Positions 15,978 to 25,237 are shown, counted from the first letter of the stretch. The stretch is 64,000 nt of DNA from Lonepinella sp051851555 (GCF_051851555.1 NZ_JBPDVH010000001.1:434001-498000); one strand, 5' to 3'. Made by a program: numbers and translations. The notes: a model not told the origin generated them from the sequence alone.

Positions 15978-17027
15978 ATGACTTACACTGTAAAAGGCTT
16001 CGCAGCCATCGCGGCTGACCAGCCACTCGTTCCTTTTAATGTACCACGCCGTGCTTTGCGTGCGGACGATGTGCAAATTGACATTCTCTACACAGGCGTA
16101 TGCCACTCGGATTTACATATGGCACGCAACGACTGGGGCGTGTCGCAATTCCCCGTTGTACCAGGGCACGAAATTGTTGGACGTGTGAAAGCGGTTGGCT
16201 CGGACGTGAGCAAATTTAAAGTGGGCGACTTAGTGGGCGTGGGCTGTTTAGTGGATTCTTGCCGCACTTGCAACCCTTGCCAGCAGGATTTAGAACAGTT
16301 CTGCGAACAGGGTTCAACCCAAACTTATGGCGGACACGATCGCCACGATCACACCCCGACTTACGGCGGTTATAGCAAAGAAATCACCGTGAGCGATGCC
16401 TTTGTATTAAGCGTGCCTGAAAATTTAGATGCCAAAGCCGTGCCGCCAGTGTTGTGTGCAGGGATCACCACTTGGTCGCCACTTCGCCACTGGAACGTGG
16501 GCAAAGGCTCAAAAGTGGCGGTTATCGGCTTGGGCGGTTTGGGGCATATGGCGATTAAACTGGCGAAAGCTTTGGGTGCGGAAGTGGCATTGTTCACGCG
16601 TTCCCCTGAAAAATCGCAAGATGCGTTGCGTTTAGGGGCAAGCCAAATCATCGTTTCAACCGATGAAGAACAGATGAAAGCGGCAGCAAATCAGTTTGAT
16701 TTAATCATTGATACCGTACCATACAGCCACGATGTCAATCCTTATATGCCGACTCTTGCCTTAGACGGCACGTTGGTCTTCGTTGGACTAATAGGCAATC
16801 ACCCTGAACTTTCAACCGCACCATTAGTGTTCGGTAGACGTTCAATCGCAGGATCGCTTATCGGCGGTATTAAAGAAACGCAAGAGTTGTTAGATTTCTG
16901 CGGTGAACATAATATTGTGTCAGATGTGGAAATGATCAATATGGCGGATATTAACGATGCTTATGAGCGTATGCTGAAAAGTGATGTGAAATATCGCTTT
17001 GTGATTGATATAGCCAATAGTTTATAA
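15978..17027 (+). CDS. Zinc-dependent NAD(P) alcohol dehydrogenase (YahK/cinnamyl type)
   Basis: This 349-residue medium-chain dehydrogenase has the catalytic zinc ligands in YTGVCHSDLHMARNDWG and VVPGHEIVGRVKAVG. The structural zinc cysteines are in GCLVDSCRTCNPCQQDLEQFC, and the Rossmann motif is VAVIGLGGLGHMAIKLAKALGAEV. This is the YahK/cinnamyl alcohol dehydrogenase subgroup, active mainly as broad aldehyde reductases. It forms a likely two-gene operon with the upstream aldolase and has AAAGGAAAA before its ATG. Its C-terminus matches the remnant at 10825-10890. Confidence 0.9.
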   Translation: MTYTVKGFAAIAADQPLVPFNVPRRALRADDVQIDILYTGVCHSDLHMARNDWGVSQFPVVPGHEIVGRVKAVGSDVSKFKVGDLVGVGCLVDSCRTCNPCQQDLEQFCEQGSTQTYGGHDRHDHTPTYGGYSKEITVSDAFVLSVPENLDAKAVPPVLCAGITTWSPLRHWNVGKGSKVAVIGLGGLGHMAIKLAKALGAEVALFTRSPEKSQDALRLGASQIIVSTDEEQMKAAANQFDLIIDTVPYSHDVNPYMPTLALDGTLVFVGLIGNHPELSTAPLVFGRRSIAGSLIGGIKETQELLDFCGEHNIVSDVEMINMADINDAYERMLKSDVKYRFVIDIANSL

Positions 17028-17031
17028 CCAA

Positions 17032-17060
17032 AATGACCGCTAAAGTGCGGTCATTTTTTT
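17032..17060 (+). terminator. Terminator of the aldolase-dehydrogenase unit
   Basis: aatgaccgc (17032-17040) pairs with gcggtcatt (17047-17055), followed by a T run; the loop side includes an uptake signal. Confidence 0.85.
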
Positions 17061-17062
17061 TG

Positions 17063-17965
17063 TTATTTTTGCGATAACACCAATCCTAACGCAATTAATC
17101 CAATGCCACACAGATGGTATAAGTAAAAACTCTCGCCCAGTAATGACACCGACAACAACACGCCAAAGACTGGCATTAAATGAATCGATAATCCTGATAT
17201 GACGGGGCCCACTTTTTGAATCGCCATACTATATAAAATATACGCAATCACCGATGGGAAAATCCCCACATAAGCCAAGCCTAACAAAGTAGAATGGTTC
17301 CATATTATCCCCTGTGTGCTTTGTAATTGTTCCCATAAAAATAATGGGAAAAGCGAGATTAACGCAATCATAATCTGCACCCCCATTAACCCTTTTCGGT
17401 CAATACTGGTGGGGATATCTTTCATCAATAGGGTGTAAATAGCCCAACAGATCATGGCACTAAACACGATAATATCCCCCGTATTAAACGACAGTGCAAT
17501 AAAATTCGACCATTGTCCTTGCAATACAATGACCAGAACACCCGACAGGGAAATCGCCAAACCAAGCGCTTGCATAAGTTTAATTTTTTGCCGATAAAAC
17601 AACACACCAATCAACATAATTAACACAGGAATACAGGAATTAAGCAAAATCGCATTGGTGGTTGTGGTGCTGTGTAAGCCTTTATAAACTAATGTATTAA
17701 AGGCTGCCACACCAAAAATTGACACCGTAATAATTCGCCCCCAATATTGACGATATTGCGGCCAATCTCGTTGCATGGTGTTTAGAATAAAAGGTAACAA
17801 CACAATGAGGGCTATCATCCATCGCCCAAAAGACAAGGTGTAAGGGGGAATATCCGCCCGCACTGCCCGCCCTACAGCAAAATTACCCGCCCAAAATAGA
17901 GGAGGGAGCATCAAAAAGGGGAGTAAGGGTAACGCTTGTTTTATCTTGCAAAAAAGCGATGACAT
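17063..17965 (-). CDS. EamA/DMT-family transporter
   Basis: This inner-membrane protein of about 300 residues has ten predicted hydrophobic segments and two EamA repeats. LMLPPLFWAGNFAVGRAVRADIPPYTLSFGRW is the first-repeat signature, and ALGLAISLSGVLVIV and CGIGLIALGLVLSQ end the two repeats. Such proteins export metabolites or drugs; the substrate cannot be predicted. I choose the ATG at 17965, which has AGGAA at six bases, over the upstream ATG at 18019, which would add 18 hydrophilic residues. Confidence 0.82.
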   Translation of the reverse strand: MSSLFCKIKQALPLLPFLMLPPLFWAGNFAVGRAVRADIPPYTLSFGRWMIALIVLLPFILNTMQRDWPQYRQYWGRIITVSIFGVAAFNTLVYKGLHSTTTTNAILLNSCIPVLIMLIGVLFYRQKIKLMQALGLAISLSGVLVIVLQGQWSNFIALSFNTGDIIVFSAMICWAIYTLLMKDIPTSIDRKGLMGVQIMIALISLFPLFLWEQLQSTQGIIWNHSTLLGLAYVGIFPSVIAYILYSMAIQKVGPVISGLSIHLMPVFGVLLSVSLLGESFYLYHLCGIGLIALGLVLSQK

Positions 17966-18099
17966 AATGGTTCCTATATTGTGTTTTTGATCGATTGACA
18001 GCATCGCTATTTTACACAAAAGTGCGGTGTAATTTCAGCAAATAAATCAAAAGGAAAATAATCAGTAAAAATAAACCGAACTTTTTAGTGCGCATTTCA

Positions 18100-18131
18100 C
18101 TTAAAACAAAAACCAGCCCGAAAGCTGGTTT
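18100..18131 (-). terminator. Terminator of the TonB receptor gene
   Basis: aaccagc (18111-18117) pairs with gctggtt (18124-18130), and the minus strand continues into TTTTGTTTT. Confidence 0.75.
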
Positions 18132-18148
18132 ATGTCTTCATTACAACA

Positions 18149-20305
18149 TTAGAAACTGTATTTTGCTGTCATGTAGTAAGCACGGCCTGGCTCATTGTAG
18201 GAGTTGGCACCTTGATTACTGCGGAAAATTCGTTTGTCAAACATATTGGTCACCCCAACACGCATGCTCAATGCTTTGTTCCAGTTAAAACCGACGTTTG
18301 CGCCAAAAATCGCATAACTGCCAAGTTCTGTTTCATTCCAGTTACGAGTGTCGTTATTAATTTCTTGGTTAGAACGTGGTTTTTGGCGACCATATTGAGT
18401 GTAAGTCAAGTTGGTATCCCACATATCATTAATGATCCAATTTAAGCTAGAATTAATGGTATATTTCGGAATCACTGAAAGAGGGTTCCCTGTCGCTTTA
18501 TTTTTGGATTCAATCATGTAAGTGAAGTTATTGACTAACTGCAATTTGTCTTCAATCAATGGGAGGGTTAAGTTTCCCTCTAAACCCGATACCACCGCTT
18601 TTTTCACGTTTTCCCAACGATAAATATTTCTGCCAATACTGGTTTGGCCAACAACAGTGGTACCCGCAGCGATTTTATTGCGGTAGTCGTTATGGAAATA
18701 AGCTAAAGACGCAGAAAGGGCATTATGTTGATATTCCAAGCCAATTTCTTTGTTCCAACTGGTTTCTGGTTTGAGATCATCATTACCCAACATGGCACAA
18801 TTCACAAAACCATCGGCAATAGGGCAACCGTAACCATAACTAGTAATCATGTAGTTTGAGTTACTTTGGTAAAGGTTCGGTGCTTTATAAGCTCGAGCGA
18901 TCCCCCCTTTCATTTTTAAAGCATCGGTAAAGTTATGGGCAAAGTTGACGCCGCCACTGACGTTTGAACCGCTGTGATCATTATAATCATAACGAATAGC
19001 AGGCGTTAAGAACGTGCTGTCAGCCAAAGCAATATTGTCTTCCACAAAAACAGCCCATTCTTTTTGTGAAATATTAGATGGGCGTGTATTGCTAAAGCTA
19101 GCGTAGTTTTCCCCTGCATTTAATTCATTTTTCAATGAGTTAGCATCATCCAAATGAGAATGGGTAAATTCCGCACCAACCGTTAACATTTGCTCCAATC
19201 CTGCAGTAAATGGGATATGGAATTCCGTACCTACACGAGTATTTTTCAGCACACTGTCAGTGATTTCAGTTGAATCATAAGACCCCTCCACACGACCAGT
19301 TAAGTATTCACTCATACGGCTATTAGTGGTGCGATCCCAACTCACATAAGTTTCACTATCCCCCCAACTATAATTCCCTGTATGGGTAAGGGAATAAGAT
19401 TGACGATATAAACGAGCGGTTTCTGAACCAGCTAACTGATTAATTAATGCAGAAGTAGTACTGATGATCGCACTTGTTTGGGTATCACCGCCATAAATAT
19501 TGCCTTGACGGCTGTAACTGGCATCCAAGCGAAGTTGATGATTTGGGTTAAGTTTCCAATCCAAACGACCTGAAATATCTTTATTGCGTACACCCTCACG
19601 GCCAGAAATCAGCGTATTGCTGCTGTTATTCGCAGCGTTAATATCCAGTGCATCGGCTTTAGTTTTATTGTAGTTACCATATAAACGGAAATTCAATACA
19701 TCATTGATAATTGGGCCGCTTAAATTAAAGCCAACACGACTAGTCGCTCCCTCTTTGTTATCTTCTGGCTGACTAGTGTAATAGGTCACGCTACCGGTTA
19801 ATTTATCCGTAGTCGGTTTGGTTTTAATATTGACCACACCGCCCATAGCACCTGAACCATAACGAGCGGCGGCAGGACCACGCAATACTTCAATAGACTC
19901 AATGGCTTCAACAGGCACCCAGTTAGAGTCACCACGAGTATTCCGTTCACCAGAGCGTCCCATCCGTTCTGCTTGGCGTGAGGTGACGGGTTTACCGTCA
20001 ATCAAAATTAAGGTATTTTCTGGCCCCATGCCACGTAAATCAATTTGACGTTTATTACCACGATTTGAAGTAGCAGAGTTACCAGTTAAGTTCACCCCTG
20101 GCATCGTGCGTAGCACTTCTGAAATATCATTTTGCGCAGGGCGTTTTTCTAATTGCTCTGCAGAAACAATGGACACCCCTAAAGACTGTTTCACTTGATC
20201 TTCAGCAGTTACGTTAATTTGTTCTAATTGCTCAACAGCAAAAGTATTGGTTGCGCCTAATACGCTTAACACCGCAAGGGTGAGTTTCGTTTTATTGATT
20301 TTCAT
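18149..20305 (-). CDS. TonB-dependent siderophore receptor (FepA/BfeA-like)
   Basis: This outer-membrane receptor has about 718 residues and a signal peptide (MKINKTKLTLAVLSVLGATNTFA). A plug domain with the TonB-box region EQINVTAED and the plug motifs SEVLRTMPGVNLTG, RQIDLRGMGPENTLILIDG and VEAIESIEVLRGPAAARYGSGAMGGVVNI follows. The C-terminal 22-strand barrel ends in the outer-membrane aromatic signature YYMTAKYSF. The long RRGD-like insert after DGKPVTSR is as in FepA and BfeA, pointing to ferric catecholate. I take the ATG at 20305 because the signal peptide begins there and GGGAAG precedes it; the frame is open upstream to 20404. Confidence 0.85.
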   Translation of the reverse strand: MKINKTKLTLAVLSVLGATNTFAVEQLEQINVTAEDQVKQSLGVSIVSAEQLEKRPAQNDISEVLRTMPGVNLTGNSATSNRGNKRQIDLRGMGPENTLILIDGKPVTSRQAERMGRSGERNTRGDSNWVPVEAIESIEVLRGPAAARYGSGAMGGVVNIKTKPTTDKLTGSVTYYTSQPEDNKEGATSRVGFNLSGPIINDVLNFRLYGNYNKTKADALDINAANNSSNTLISGREGVRNKDISGRLDWKLNPNHQLRLDASYSRQGNIYGGDTQTSAIISTTSALINQLAGSETARLYRQSYSLTHTGNYSWGDSETYVSWDRTTNSRMSEYLTGRVEGSYDSTEITDSVLKNTRVGTEFHIPFTAGLEQMLTVGAEFTHSHLDDANSLKNELNAGENYASFSNTRPSNISQKEWAVFVEDNIALADSTFLTPAIRYDYNDHSGSNVSGGVNFAHNFTDALKMKGGIARAYKAPNLYQSNSNYMITSYGYGCPIADGFVNCAMLGNDDLKPETSWNKEIGLEYQHNALSASLAYFHNDYRNKIAAGTTVVGQTSIGRNIYRWENVKKAVVSGLEGNLTLPLIEDKLQLVNNFTYMIESKNKATGNPLSVIPKYTINSSLNWIINDMWDTNLTYTQYGRQKPRSNQEINNDTRNWNETELGSYAIFGANVGFNWNKALSMRVGVTNMFDKRIFRSNQGANSYNEPGRAYYMTAKYSF

Positions 20306-20335
20306 TCTGGCTTCCCGATTTAGTAAAGAGAAATT

Positions 20336-20364
20336 ATTATCGTTTTTTTTTGTGAGATGATCAA
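20336..20364 (-). promoter_or_regulatory. Candidate promoter of the TonB receptor with a 9-base homopolymer in its spacer
   Basis: On the minus strand TTGATC (20364-20359) and GATAAT (20341-20336) are 17 bp apart, and nine A residues (20351-20343) occupy the spacer. The -10 GATAATAATT also resembles half a Fur box, as expected for an iron receptor. Changes in tract length would alter promoter spacing. Confidence 0.45.
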
Positions 20365-20420
20365 TAAAATAATGCGACAACAAAAAAGAATTTTTAATTC
20401 TCACCGCACTTTTTGACCAT

Positions 20421-20460
20421 AAAAAATCCCCCTAACACTTAGTGTGGGGGGGGAGATTTT
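20421..20460 (-). terminator. Terminator of lptD with C8/G8 tract
   Basis: On the minus strand a C8 run pairs with GGGGG around ACTAAGTGT, followed by ATTTTTT. The G8 run on the plus strand is 20446-20453. Confidence 0.75.
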
Positions 20461-20461
20461 A

Positions 20462-22831
20462 TTACAATTCTGGGGCTTTAATATAAGGCAACATCCCCTT
20501 ATCCAACATGCGCACAATACCACTGCGGTGATCGTTGCTGCCTAGACCTCGGAGTTCAAAGGTCACACCGATACTGTGATCGTAAAGGGTATCTTTTTCA
20601 TCGCTATATTGACGTTTGCTGCTTTCATTCACTAAATAACGGCGAACGCCAACACCGATCGCCCAACAACAGCTATTGTATTGTACGCCTGCATATTGTT
20701 CCACGGGTTTATTTAACGCCACATCATGATAATAACGGCCAACTAACGCCCAATTATCCGCCACTTCCCATGCCACAACTGCACCAATTTGTTGAATATC
20801 TTGGTTATAACGATTCACGCTTGAGGTCAAGTTCTGGTTAATATATTCCTTACTGGCGTAACGATAATTTAACTGCACCAGATTATTACGTTCTGGGTTG
20901 TATTCAAGGGTAGAATTCACTAATGACGTAGCATCTAAACGTGTGTCATATTGATAGCTACCTTTCCAATGCCATTGATCATTGAATTTCCAATTACTTT
21001 CTAACGCCCAAGAGGAAGAACGCCCCGTGGTACTGTTTTCTGTACTGTCATCAATACGTGAATTATTCAGATAAATAATTTGACCTAAGGATAAATTAAA
21101 GCGTTCTTCTGCGTTTTTGTCATAAAAACGGGTAGTGCCACCTAAGGTAAATTGATTGGCGGAGGCAATTCTATCTAACCCACTATAACGACGATCACGG
21201 AACAAGGAATAATAATCTTGTTGCAATAATGCAGAGTCATAACCCAAGCCTAAATAGCTAGAATTGCGGGTTGAACCGATGTTACTTTGATCTTTATAAG
21301 GACGATACAAATATTGAACATGGGGTTCAATGGTTTGTGTATAACCTTTAAATAAGGTTTCTTTGCTCGCTAATACCGTTTGTAAATCTACTTTCACTTG
21401 TGGTAACACTCGATTCACTGAACTCTGTGTATTGGCATCCACGCCCGTTCCGGCTTTTTGCTGATAATGGGTGGCGTAAAGTTTGGTTTCAACATTTAAA
21501 CTGCCGTAACGATTGGAGAGTGGCACGTTTAAACTCGGTTCCACATGATAACGCCATGCCGTTGGCATGCTTGAGCTGTCATTATCAAAATGCACCGCTT
21601 GAGCGAATAATTTAAAATCGGCTAAGCCATTGGCCAATCCATTTTTATAATAATTAAAATCAATTTGTGGTAACGCTCGGTATGGCCCGATATCTACCTC
21701 ATCAAACACTTGGAATTGTTTGGCCGAAATGGCGAAATTCCAGTTGGGTTGATAATAGGCTAAACGGGCAGTTTGATCGGCATAACCATCGGTACTGCTC
21801 CCATACTCAGAATCAAAATCACTGAAGTAACGCTTATCGCTGACTTTGGTATAATTCACATTTAACCGCCAGTTATCCCATAATCTGGCATTGTGTGCCC
21901 AGTAGAATAAATGCCGTTTGCGGTCGTTATCATCACTGGAATAGTTAGTGTAGCGGTCTTTACCTAAATATTCACCCGCAATTTTGCCCTCACCTAATAC
22001 ATTTAAATAACGGAATTCACCGTTCATTTGCCAGCCACGGTGTGACATGTATTTCGGGGTAAAGGTCGCATCATAATTAGGCGCAATATTCCAATAAATC
22101 GGTTGAGCATACCAATAACCATCACGGCTTGAACTCCCTGCACTTGGAATTAATAAGCCTGAACGACGACGATCACCTAGCGGTAATTGTAAATAAGGGG
22201 TGTAAAAAACAGGCACGCCAGCCACTTTAAAACGAGCATGCCACATTTCCGCATATTCTTCTTTGACATATTGTTTCATTTCGCTCGCATCAATTTGCCA
22301 TGCGTTGTCATCAGGCAAGCAAGAAGTAAAGGTAGCGTTTTTCAATAGACGATAATCCGCCCGCATCTCGGAAGTTTCCGCCGTTCCTCGACCTTGACGA
22401 CCCACTAATTGATAATTAGCGTTGGCAATGTCGGTGTCTTTACTGTTCAAATGCACTTTTGCATTGTCACCATTCATCTTGATTAAATTATCTTGGTAAT
22501 CAAAATGCCCCCGAGCATAAGCATAACGCTGTGCATTATCGCCCTCACCGGTTTGCGTCACTTCCACTTCGTTGGCTTGTAAATGACGTGCGCCTTGTTT
22601 AAAATCTACGGCGCCACTGTACAAGGCACGACTCGGATTAATCACATCCGCCTTATCGGCCTCAATATATACAGGTTGATCATTGGGATCACCTTGCACG
22701 GTTTCACCTGAAAATTGCGGCACACCAGCCAAACAACGCTGACGTAAATCTTCGATATTCGCCACGCTACTCGTGCTATAAAGTGCGGTCAAAATTGATA
22801 AAGAAAGTAATGTGTAGTAATTTTTCTTCAT
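20462..22831 (-). CDS. lptD: LPS-assembly outer-membrane protein LptD
   Basis: LptD (Imp/OstA), with LptE, inserts lipopolysaccharide into the outer leaflet. The 789-residue protein has a signal peptide (to about residue 24). The N-terminal OstA jellyroll (PVYIEADKADVINPSRALYSGAVDFKQGARHLQANEVEV) is followed by the large barrel with the GDRRRSGLLIPSAG motif and C-terminal strands such as GVQYNSCCWAIGVGVRRYLV. The conserved cysteines are present: one near residue 29 (DLRQRCLAG), one in FTSCLPDD, and the CC pair, which make the inter-domain disulfides. It is monocistronic here. The Haemophilus-like length and essential role make it a core gene. Confidence 0.95.
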   Translation of the reverse strand: MKKNYYTLLSLSILTALYSTSSVANIEDLRQRCLAGVPQFSGETVQGDPNDQPVYIEADKADVINPSRALYSGAVDFKQGARHLQANEVEVTQTGEGDNAQRYAYARGHFDYQDNLIKMNGDNAKVHLNSKDTDIANANYQLVGRQGRGTAETSEMRADYRLLKNATFTSCLPDDNAWQIDASEMKQYVKEEYAEMWHARFKVAGVPVFYTPYLQLPLGDRRRSGLLIPSAGSSSRDGYWYAQPIYWNIAPNYDATFTPKYMSHRGWQMNGEFRYLNVLGEGKIAGEYLGKDRYTNYSSDDNDRKRHLFYWAHNARLWDNWRLNVNYTKVSDKRYFSDFDSEYGSSTDGYADQTARLAYYQPNWNFAISAKQFQVFDEVDIGPYRALPQIDFNYYKNGLANGLADFKLFAQAVHFDNDSSSMPTAWRYHVEPSLNVPLSNRYGSLNVETKLYATHYQQKAGTGVDANTQSSVNRVLPQVKVDLQTVLASKETLFKGYTQTIEPHVQYLYRPYKDQSNIGSTRNSSYLGLGYDSALLQQDYYSLFRDRRYSGLDRIASANQFTLGGTTRFYDKNAEERFNLSLGQIIYLNNSRIDDSTENSTTGRSSSWALESNWKFNDQWHWKGSYQYDTRLDATSLVNSTLEYNPERNNLVQLNYRYASKEYINQNLTSSVNRYNQDIQQIGAVVAWEVADNWALVGRYYHDVALNKPVEQYAGVQYNSCCWAIGVGVRRYLVNESSKRQYSDEKDTLYDHSIGVTFELRGLGSNDHRSGIVRMLDKGMLPYIKAPEL

Positions 22832-22924
22832 GGGCTAACCATTCTACTTGATTTAAATTAGGTTGATTATACAAGAAAACCCATTAAAAGGCAGATTATT
22901 TTCAGTGCGATGGCCAATGATCAC

Positions 22925-22954
22925 AAAAAAAACCGCCTAAATAATAGACGGTTT
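22925..22954 (-). terminator. Terminator of nlpD
   Basis: aaccgcct (22931-22938) pairs with agacggtt (22947-22954) with one mismatch, and the minus strand continues into a T8 run. Confidence 0.7.
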
Positions 22955-22986
22955 AACTGAAAAGTGCGGTGAAAAAATCGTTATTT

Positions 22987-24384
22987 TTAACGTTTTGGTA
23001 AATAACGAGTTGGATCCACCGATTTACCTTGATAACGAATTTCAAAGTGAAGTTTCACACTGTTAGTGCCAGAACTCCCCATTTTAGCAATTTGTTGACC
23101 CGCTTTTACTTGCTGTTGATCGCTGACCGAAATGCTGTCATTGTGGGCATAAGCACTTAAGAAATCATCATTATGTTTAATAATAATCAGGTTTCCATAA
23201 CCCCGTAAGGCATTACCTGCGTACACCACACGTCCTGCGGCGGCGGCATATACTGCTTGGCCTTTTGAACCACTGATATCCACGCCTTTGTTGCCGCCAT
23301 CCGCACTAGAGAACCCCTGTACCACTTTTCCTGTGGTTGGCCATTGCCATGCAATATTGGATTGTGGAGCAGCGGTATAACGACTGTTTGAACTGGAGGC
23401 GGCAGAGGCTGTCACTGCTCCCGTGGTTGCCGCAGTACCTGCGACGACGCCTGTTGTACTCGAAACAGTTGTTGGCGCTGTTGTGGCAACATTGGTCGCT
23501 ACCGTTGTTGCAGTGTTAGTTGTCGCCGTAACAGGGCCTGATACACGTTGTTCTGCTGAACCAGCCATCGCTTTAACAGGGCCTGTTACCGTGCCATCAG
23601 AGCCGTATTGTGTCCCATTTGGTGCAGCAGTATAGCTCACTTCAGGTTGTGTCGTCACAGTCACTTCTTTACATTCTTGTTTCGTTTCAGTGACGGTTTT
23701 GGTCGCCGGTGCATTGGAGGTTTTTAAAGTTTGCCCTACGCTTAATTTATAAGGCTCGCTCATGCCATTTAAATGCGCTAATTCTTTTACATCAATACCC
23801 GCAATATAGGCAATCAAGAACATGGTATCGCCTTTTTTCACGGTATAATTGGTGCCTTTATAAAACCCTTTGTCGATTTTGCTGTAATCAGGCGCATTCG
23901 TTTGACTGTTACGAGGAATTTCAACACTTTGGCTTTGATTGGTGCTTGGCACTTTTTTCGTCACTTGTACTTGCACCGGTTTACACACAGTTTTCGTGGT
24001 CGTGACGGGTTGTGCCGCTTGTTGAACTTGCTGTAAAGACGGGGCGTTTGGGGTCGGTTGCACCGTCGCAGTGGTCGTCACTGTTGTGGGGATGGTTGCT
24101 ACATTGGTCGCCATGTTGGTGGCGGCATTGGCAGTATTCGTCGCTGTATTGGTTGCATAAGTGCCTGCTTGATTAGCCACCGTTTGACTCACCACTTGAT
24201 CATTCATACCAGAAGGCATGCTACTTGGTTGAATTTGAGGCTCCCAAGTATTATTTTCAACCTGTTGCATCACACCAGGTGTCAACGCACCATTGGCGTT
24301 TTCAACGGGGGCTGCATGGTTAGAACTGGAGCAAGCAGTTAATACAAACGCCGTTAAAGGCAGTAATAAAAATGTCTTTTTCAT
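22987..24384 (-). CDS. nlpD: NlpD/LppB-like lipoprotein, LysM + degenerate LytM (M23) domain
   Basis: This 465-residue lipoprotein has lipobox LTAC (Cys 18). A long Ala/Thr/Asn-rich linker (about 60-170) follows, then a LysM peptidoglycan-binding domain (NYTVKKGDTMFLIAYIAGIDVKELAHLNG, about 179-222), a second Ala/Thr linker, and a C-terminal LytM domain from about residue 350. The first zinc motif reads NKGVD instead of HxGxD, and the second is LHFE, so it is probably non-catalytic, like E. coli NlpD, which activates the amidase AmiC at the septum. It is the last gene of a same-strand run with surE, truD and ispF, as in enterobacteria, but pcm and rpoS are absent. The small lipoprotein just upstream shares its N-terminal linker motif. 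Confidence 0.88.
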   Translation of the reverse strand: MKKTFLLLPLTAFVLTACSSSNHAAPVENANGALTPGVMQQVENNTWEPQIQPSSMPSGMNDQVVSQTVANQAGTYATNTATNTANAATNMATNVATIPTTVTTTATVQPTPNAPSLQQVQQAAQPVTTTKTVCKPVQVQVTKKVPSTNQSQSVEIPRNSQTNAPDYSKIDKGFYKGTNYTVKKGDTMFLIAYIAGIDVKELAHLNGMSEPYKLSVGQTLKTSNAPATKTVTETKQECKEVTVTTQPEVSYTAAPNGTQYGSDGTVTGPVKAMAGSAEQRVSGPVTATTNTATTVATNVATTAPTTVSSTTGVVAGTAATTGAVTASAASSSNSRYTAAPQSNIAWQWPTTGKVVQGFSSADGGNKGVDISGSKGQAVYAAAAGRVVYAGNALRGYGNLIIIKHNDDFLSAYAHNDSISVSDQQQVKAGQQIAKMGSSGTNSVKLHFEIRYQGKSVDPTRYLPKR

Positions 24385-24401
24385 AAATTAAAATCTCTTC
24401 A

Positions 24402-24608
24402 TTATTTCATATTCGATGGCATTTGACTTGGCTGAATTTCAGGCATAAAACTGCCTCCCTCGATCGCCCCCGTTCCTGCGACAGGCTGCATAATCCCATC
24501 AGGTAACGCATTAGGATCTTTGATTTTTTGTGTCGGTGCAGCCACTTCAGAAGAACAAGCCACTAATCCGCTCACTAGCGCCAATACTCCCACTACTTTC
24601 TTGATCAT
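24402..24608 (-). CDS. Small lipoprotein related to the NlpD N-terminal segment
   Basis: This 68-residue protein starts MIKKVVGVLALVSGLVACSSE with lipobox LVAC. Its mature part reads DPNALPDGIMQPVAG then FMPEIQPSQMPSNMK. The NlpD precursor next door has the same pattern at residues 30-60 (GALTPGVMQQVENN then WEPQIQPSSMPSGMN). So this looks like a partial duplicate of the 5' end of nlpD, kept as a separate short lipoprotein. The ATG at 24608 follows a purine-rich AGAAGAAAA site; the frame is open to 24674 but that would overlap yqaA. The function is unknown. Confidence 0.68.
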   Translation of the reverse strand: MIKKVVGVLALVSGLVACSSEVAAPTQKIKDPNALPDGIMQPVAGTGAIEGGSFMPEIQPSQMPSNMK

Positions 24609-24625
24609 TTTTCTTCTCTTATTCC

Positions 24626-25201
24626 TTATCTCAAAATCAAATAAACGATAACCGCCAACACCACAACCGACCAACCTATCACTTCAATAGAACGGCGTAA
24701 TTTTGCCGCAAATTTTTCACCGCCCCAAGCGGCTAATTTCGCCACCAACAAAAAGCGGGCAAAACGAGAAATAAAAGCGGTCAGCACAAAAGGAAAAAAG
24801 GCCATTTGCAATACACCCGAGGCAATGGTAAAAATCTTATAGGGGATAGGCGAAAAACCCGCCACAAATACCACTAAAATACCCCATTGTTCAAACCATG
24901 AAATGGCTTTATCCCACTGGCTTTGATAACCCAATTTAACAATATATTGTTGTACCCAATCAAAGGCATAATAACCTAACGCATAACCAATCATACCGCC
25001 TATAACAGAGGCAAGTGCGGTGTAAAATGCGAATGTTAATGCACGTTTGGGTTTCGACATTGACATAGGAATCAACATCACATCCGGCGGAATCGGAAAG
25101 AAAATCGCCTCAATAAAACTCACCAAACACAGCCAAAATGTCGCAAAACGATGTCTTGACCATTGCATCGTTTTATCATACATGGCACCAAAAATTTTCA
25201 A
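24626..25201 (-). CDS. yqaA: YqaA-family membrane protein (DedA/VTT domain)
   Basis: This 191-residue inner-membrane protein has the VTT/DedA-like signature SFIEAIFFPIPPDVMLIPMSMSKP and three or four membrane segments, including GGMIGYALGYYAFDWV and WGILVVFVAGFSPIPYKIFTIASGV. Relatives are implicated in lipid or small-molecule handling but this subgroup is not defined. The start is a TTG at 25201, eight bases after AGGATAG, giving KIFGAMYDKTMQWSRHR, which agrees with the family N-terminus; the first ATG would remove five residues. Confidence 0.78.
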   Translation of the reverse strand: MKIFGAMYDKTMQWSRHRFATFWLCLVSFIEAIFFPIPPDVMLIPMSMSKPKRALTFAFYTALASVIGGMIGYALGYYAFDWVQQYIVKLGYQSQWDKAISWFEQWGILVVFVAGFSPIPYKIFTIASGVLQMAFFPFVLTAFISRFARFLLVAKLAAWGGEKFAAKLRRSIEVIGWSVVVLAVIVYLILR

Positions 25202-25237
25202 TTTTCTATCCTATTAAAACCACAAATAAAGCCACTA

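Noticed and set aside
18149..20404. Longer N-terminus of the TonB receptor
   Set aside because: The 33 additional residues are hydrophilic and would hide the signal peptide; they also cover the likely promoter.
20446..20453. G8 tract as a phase-variation site
   Set aside because: It sits in the stem of the lptD terminator, outside any coding frame or promoter, so length changes should matter little.
23423..24342. Several open frames opposite nlpD
   Set aside because: They mirror the Thr/Ala-rich linker of NlpD; composition and missing start signals mark them as shadows.
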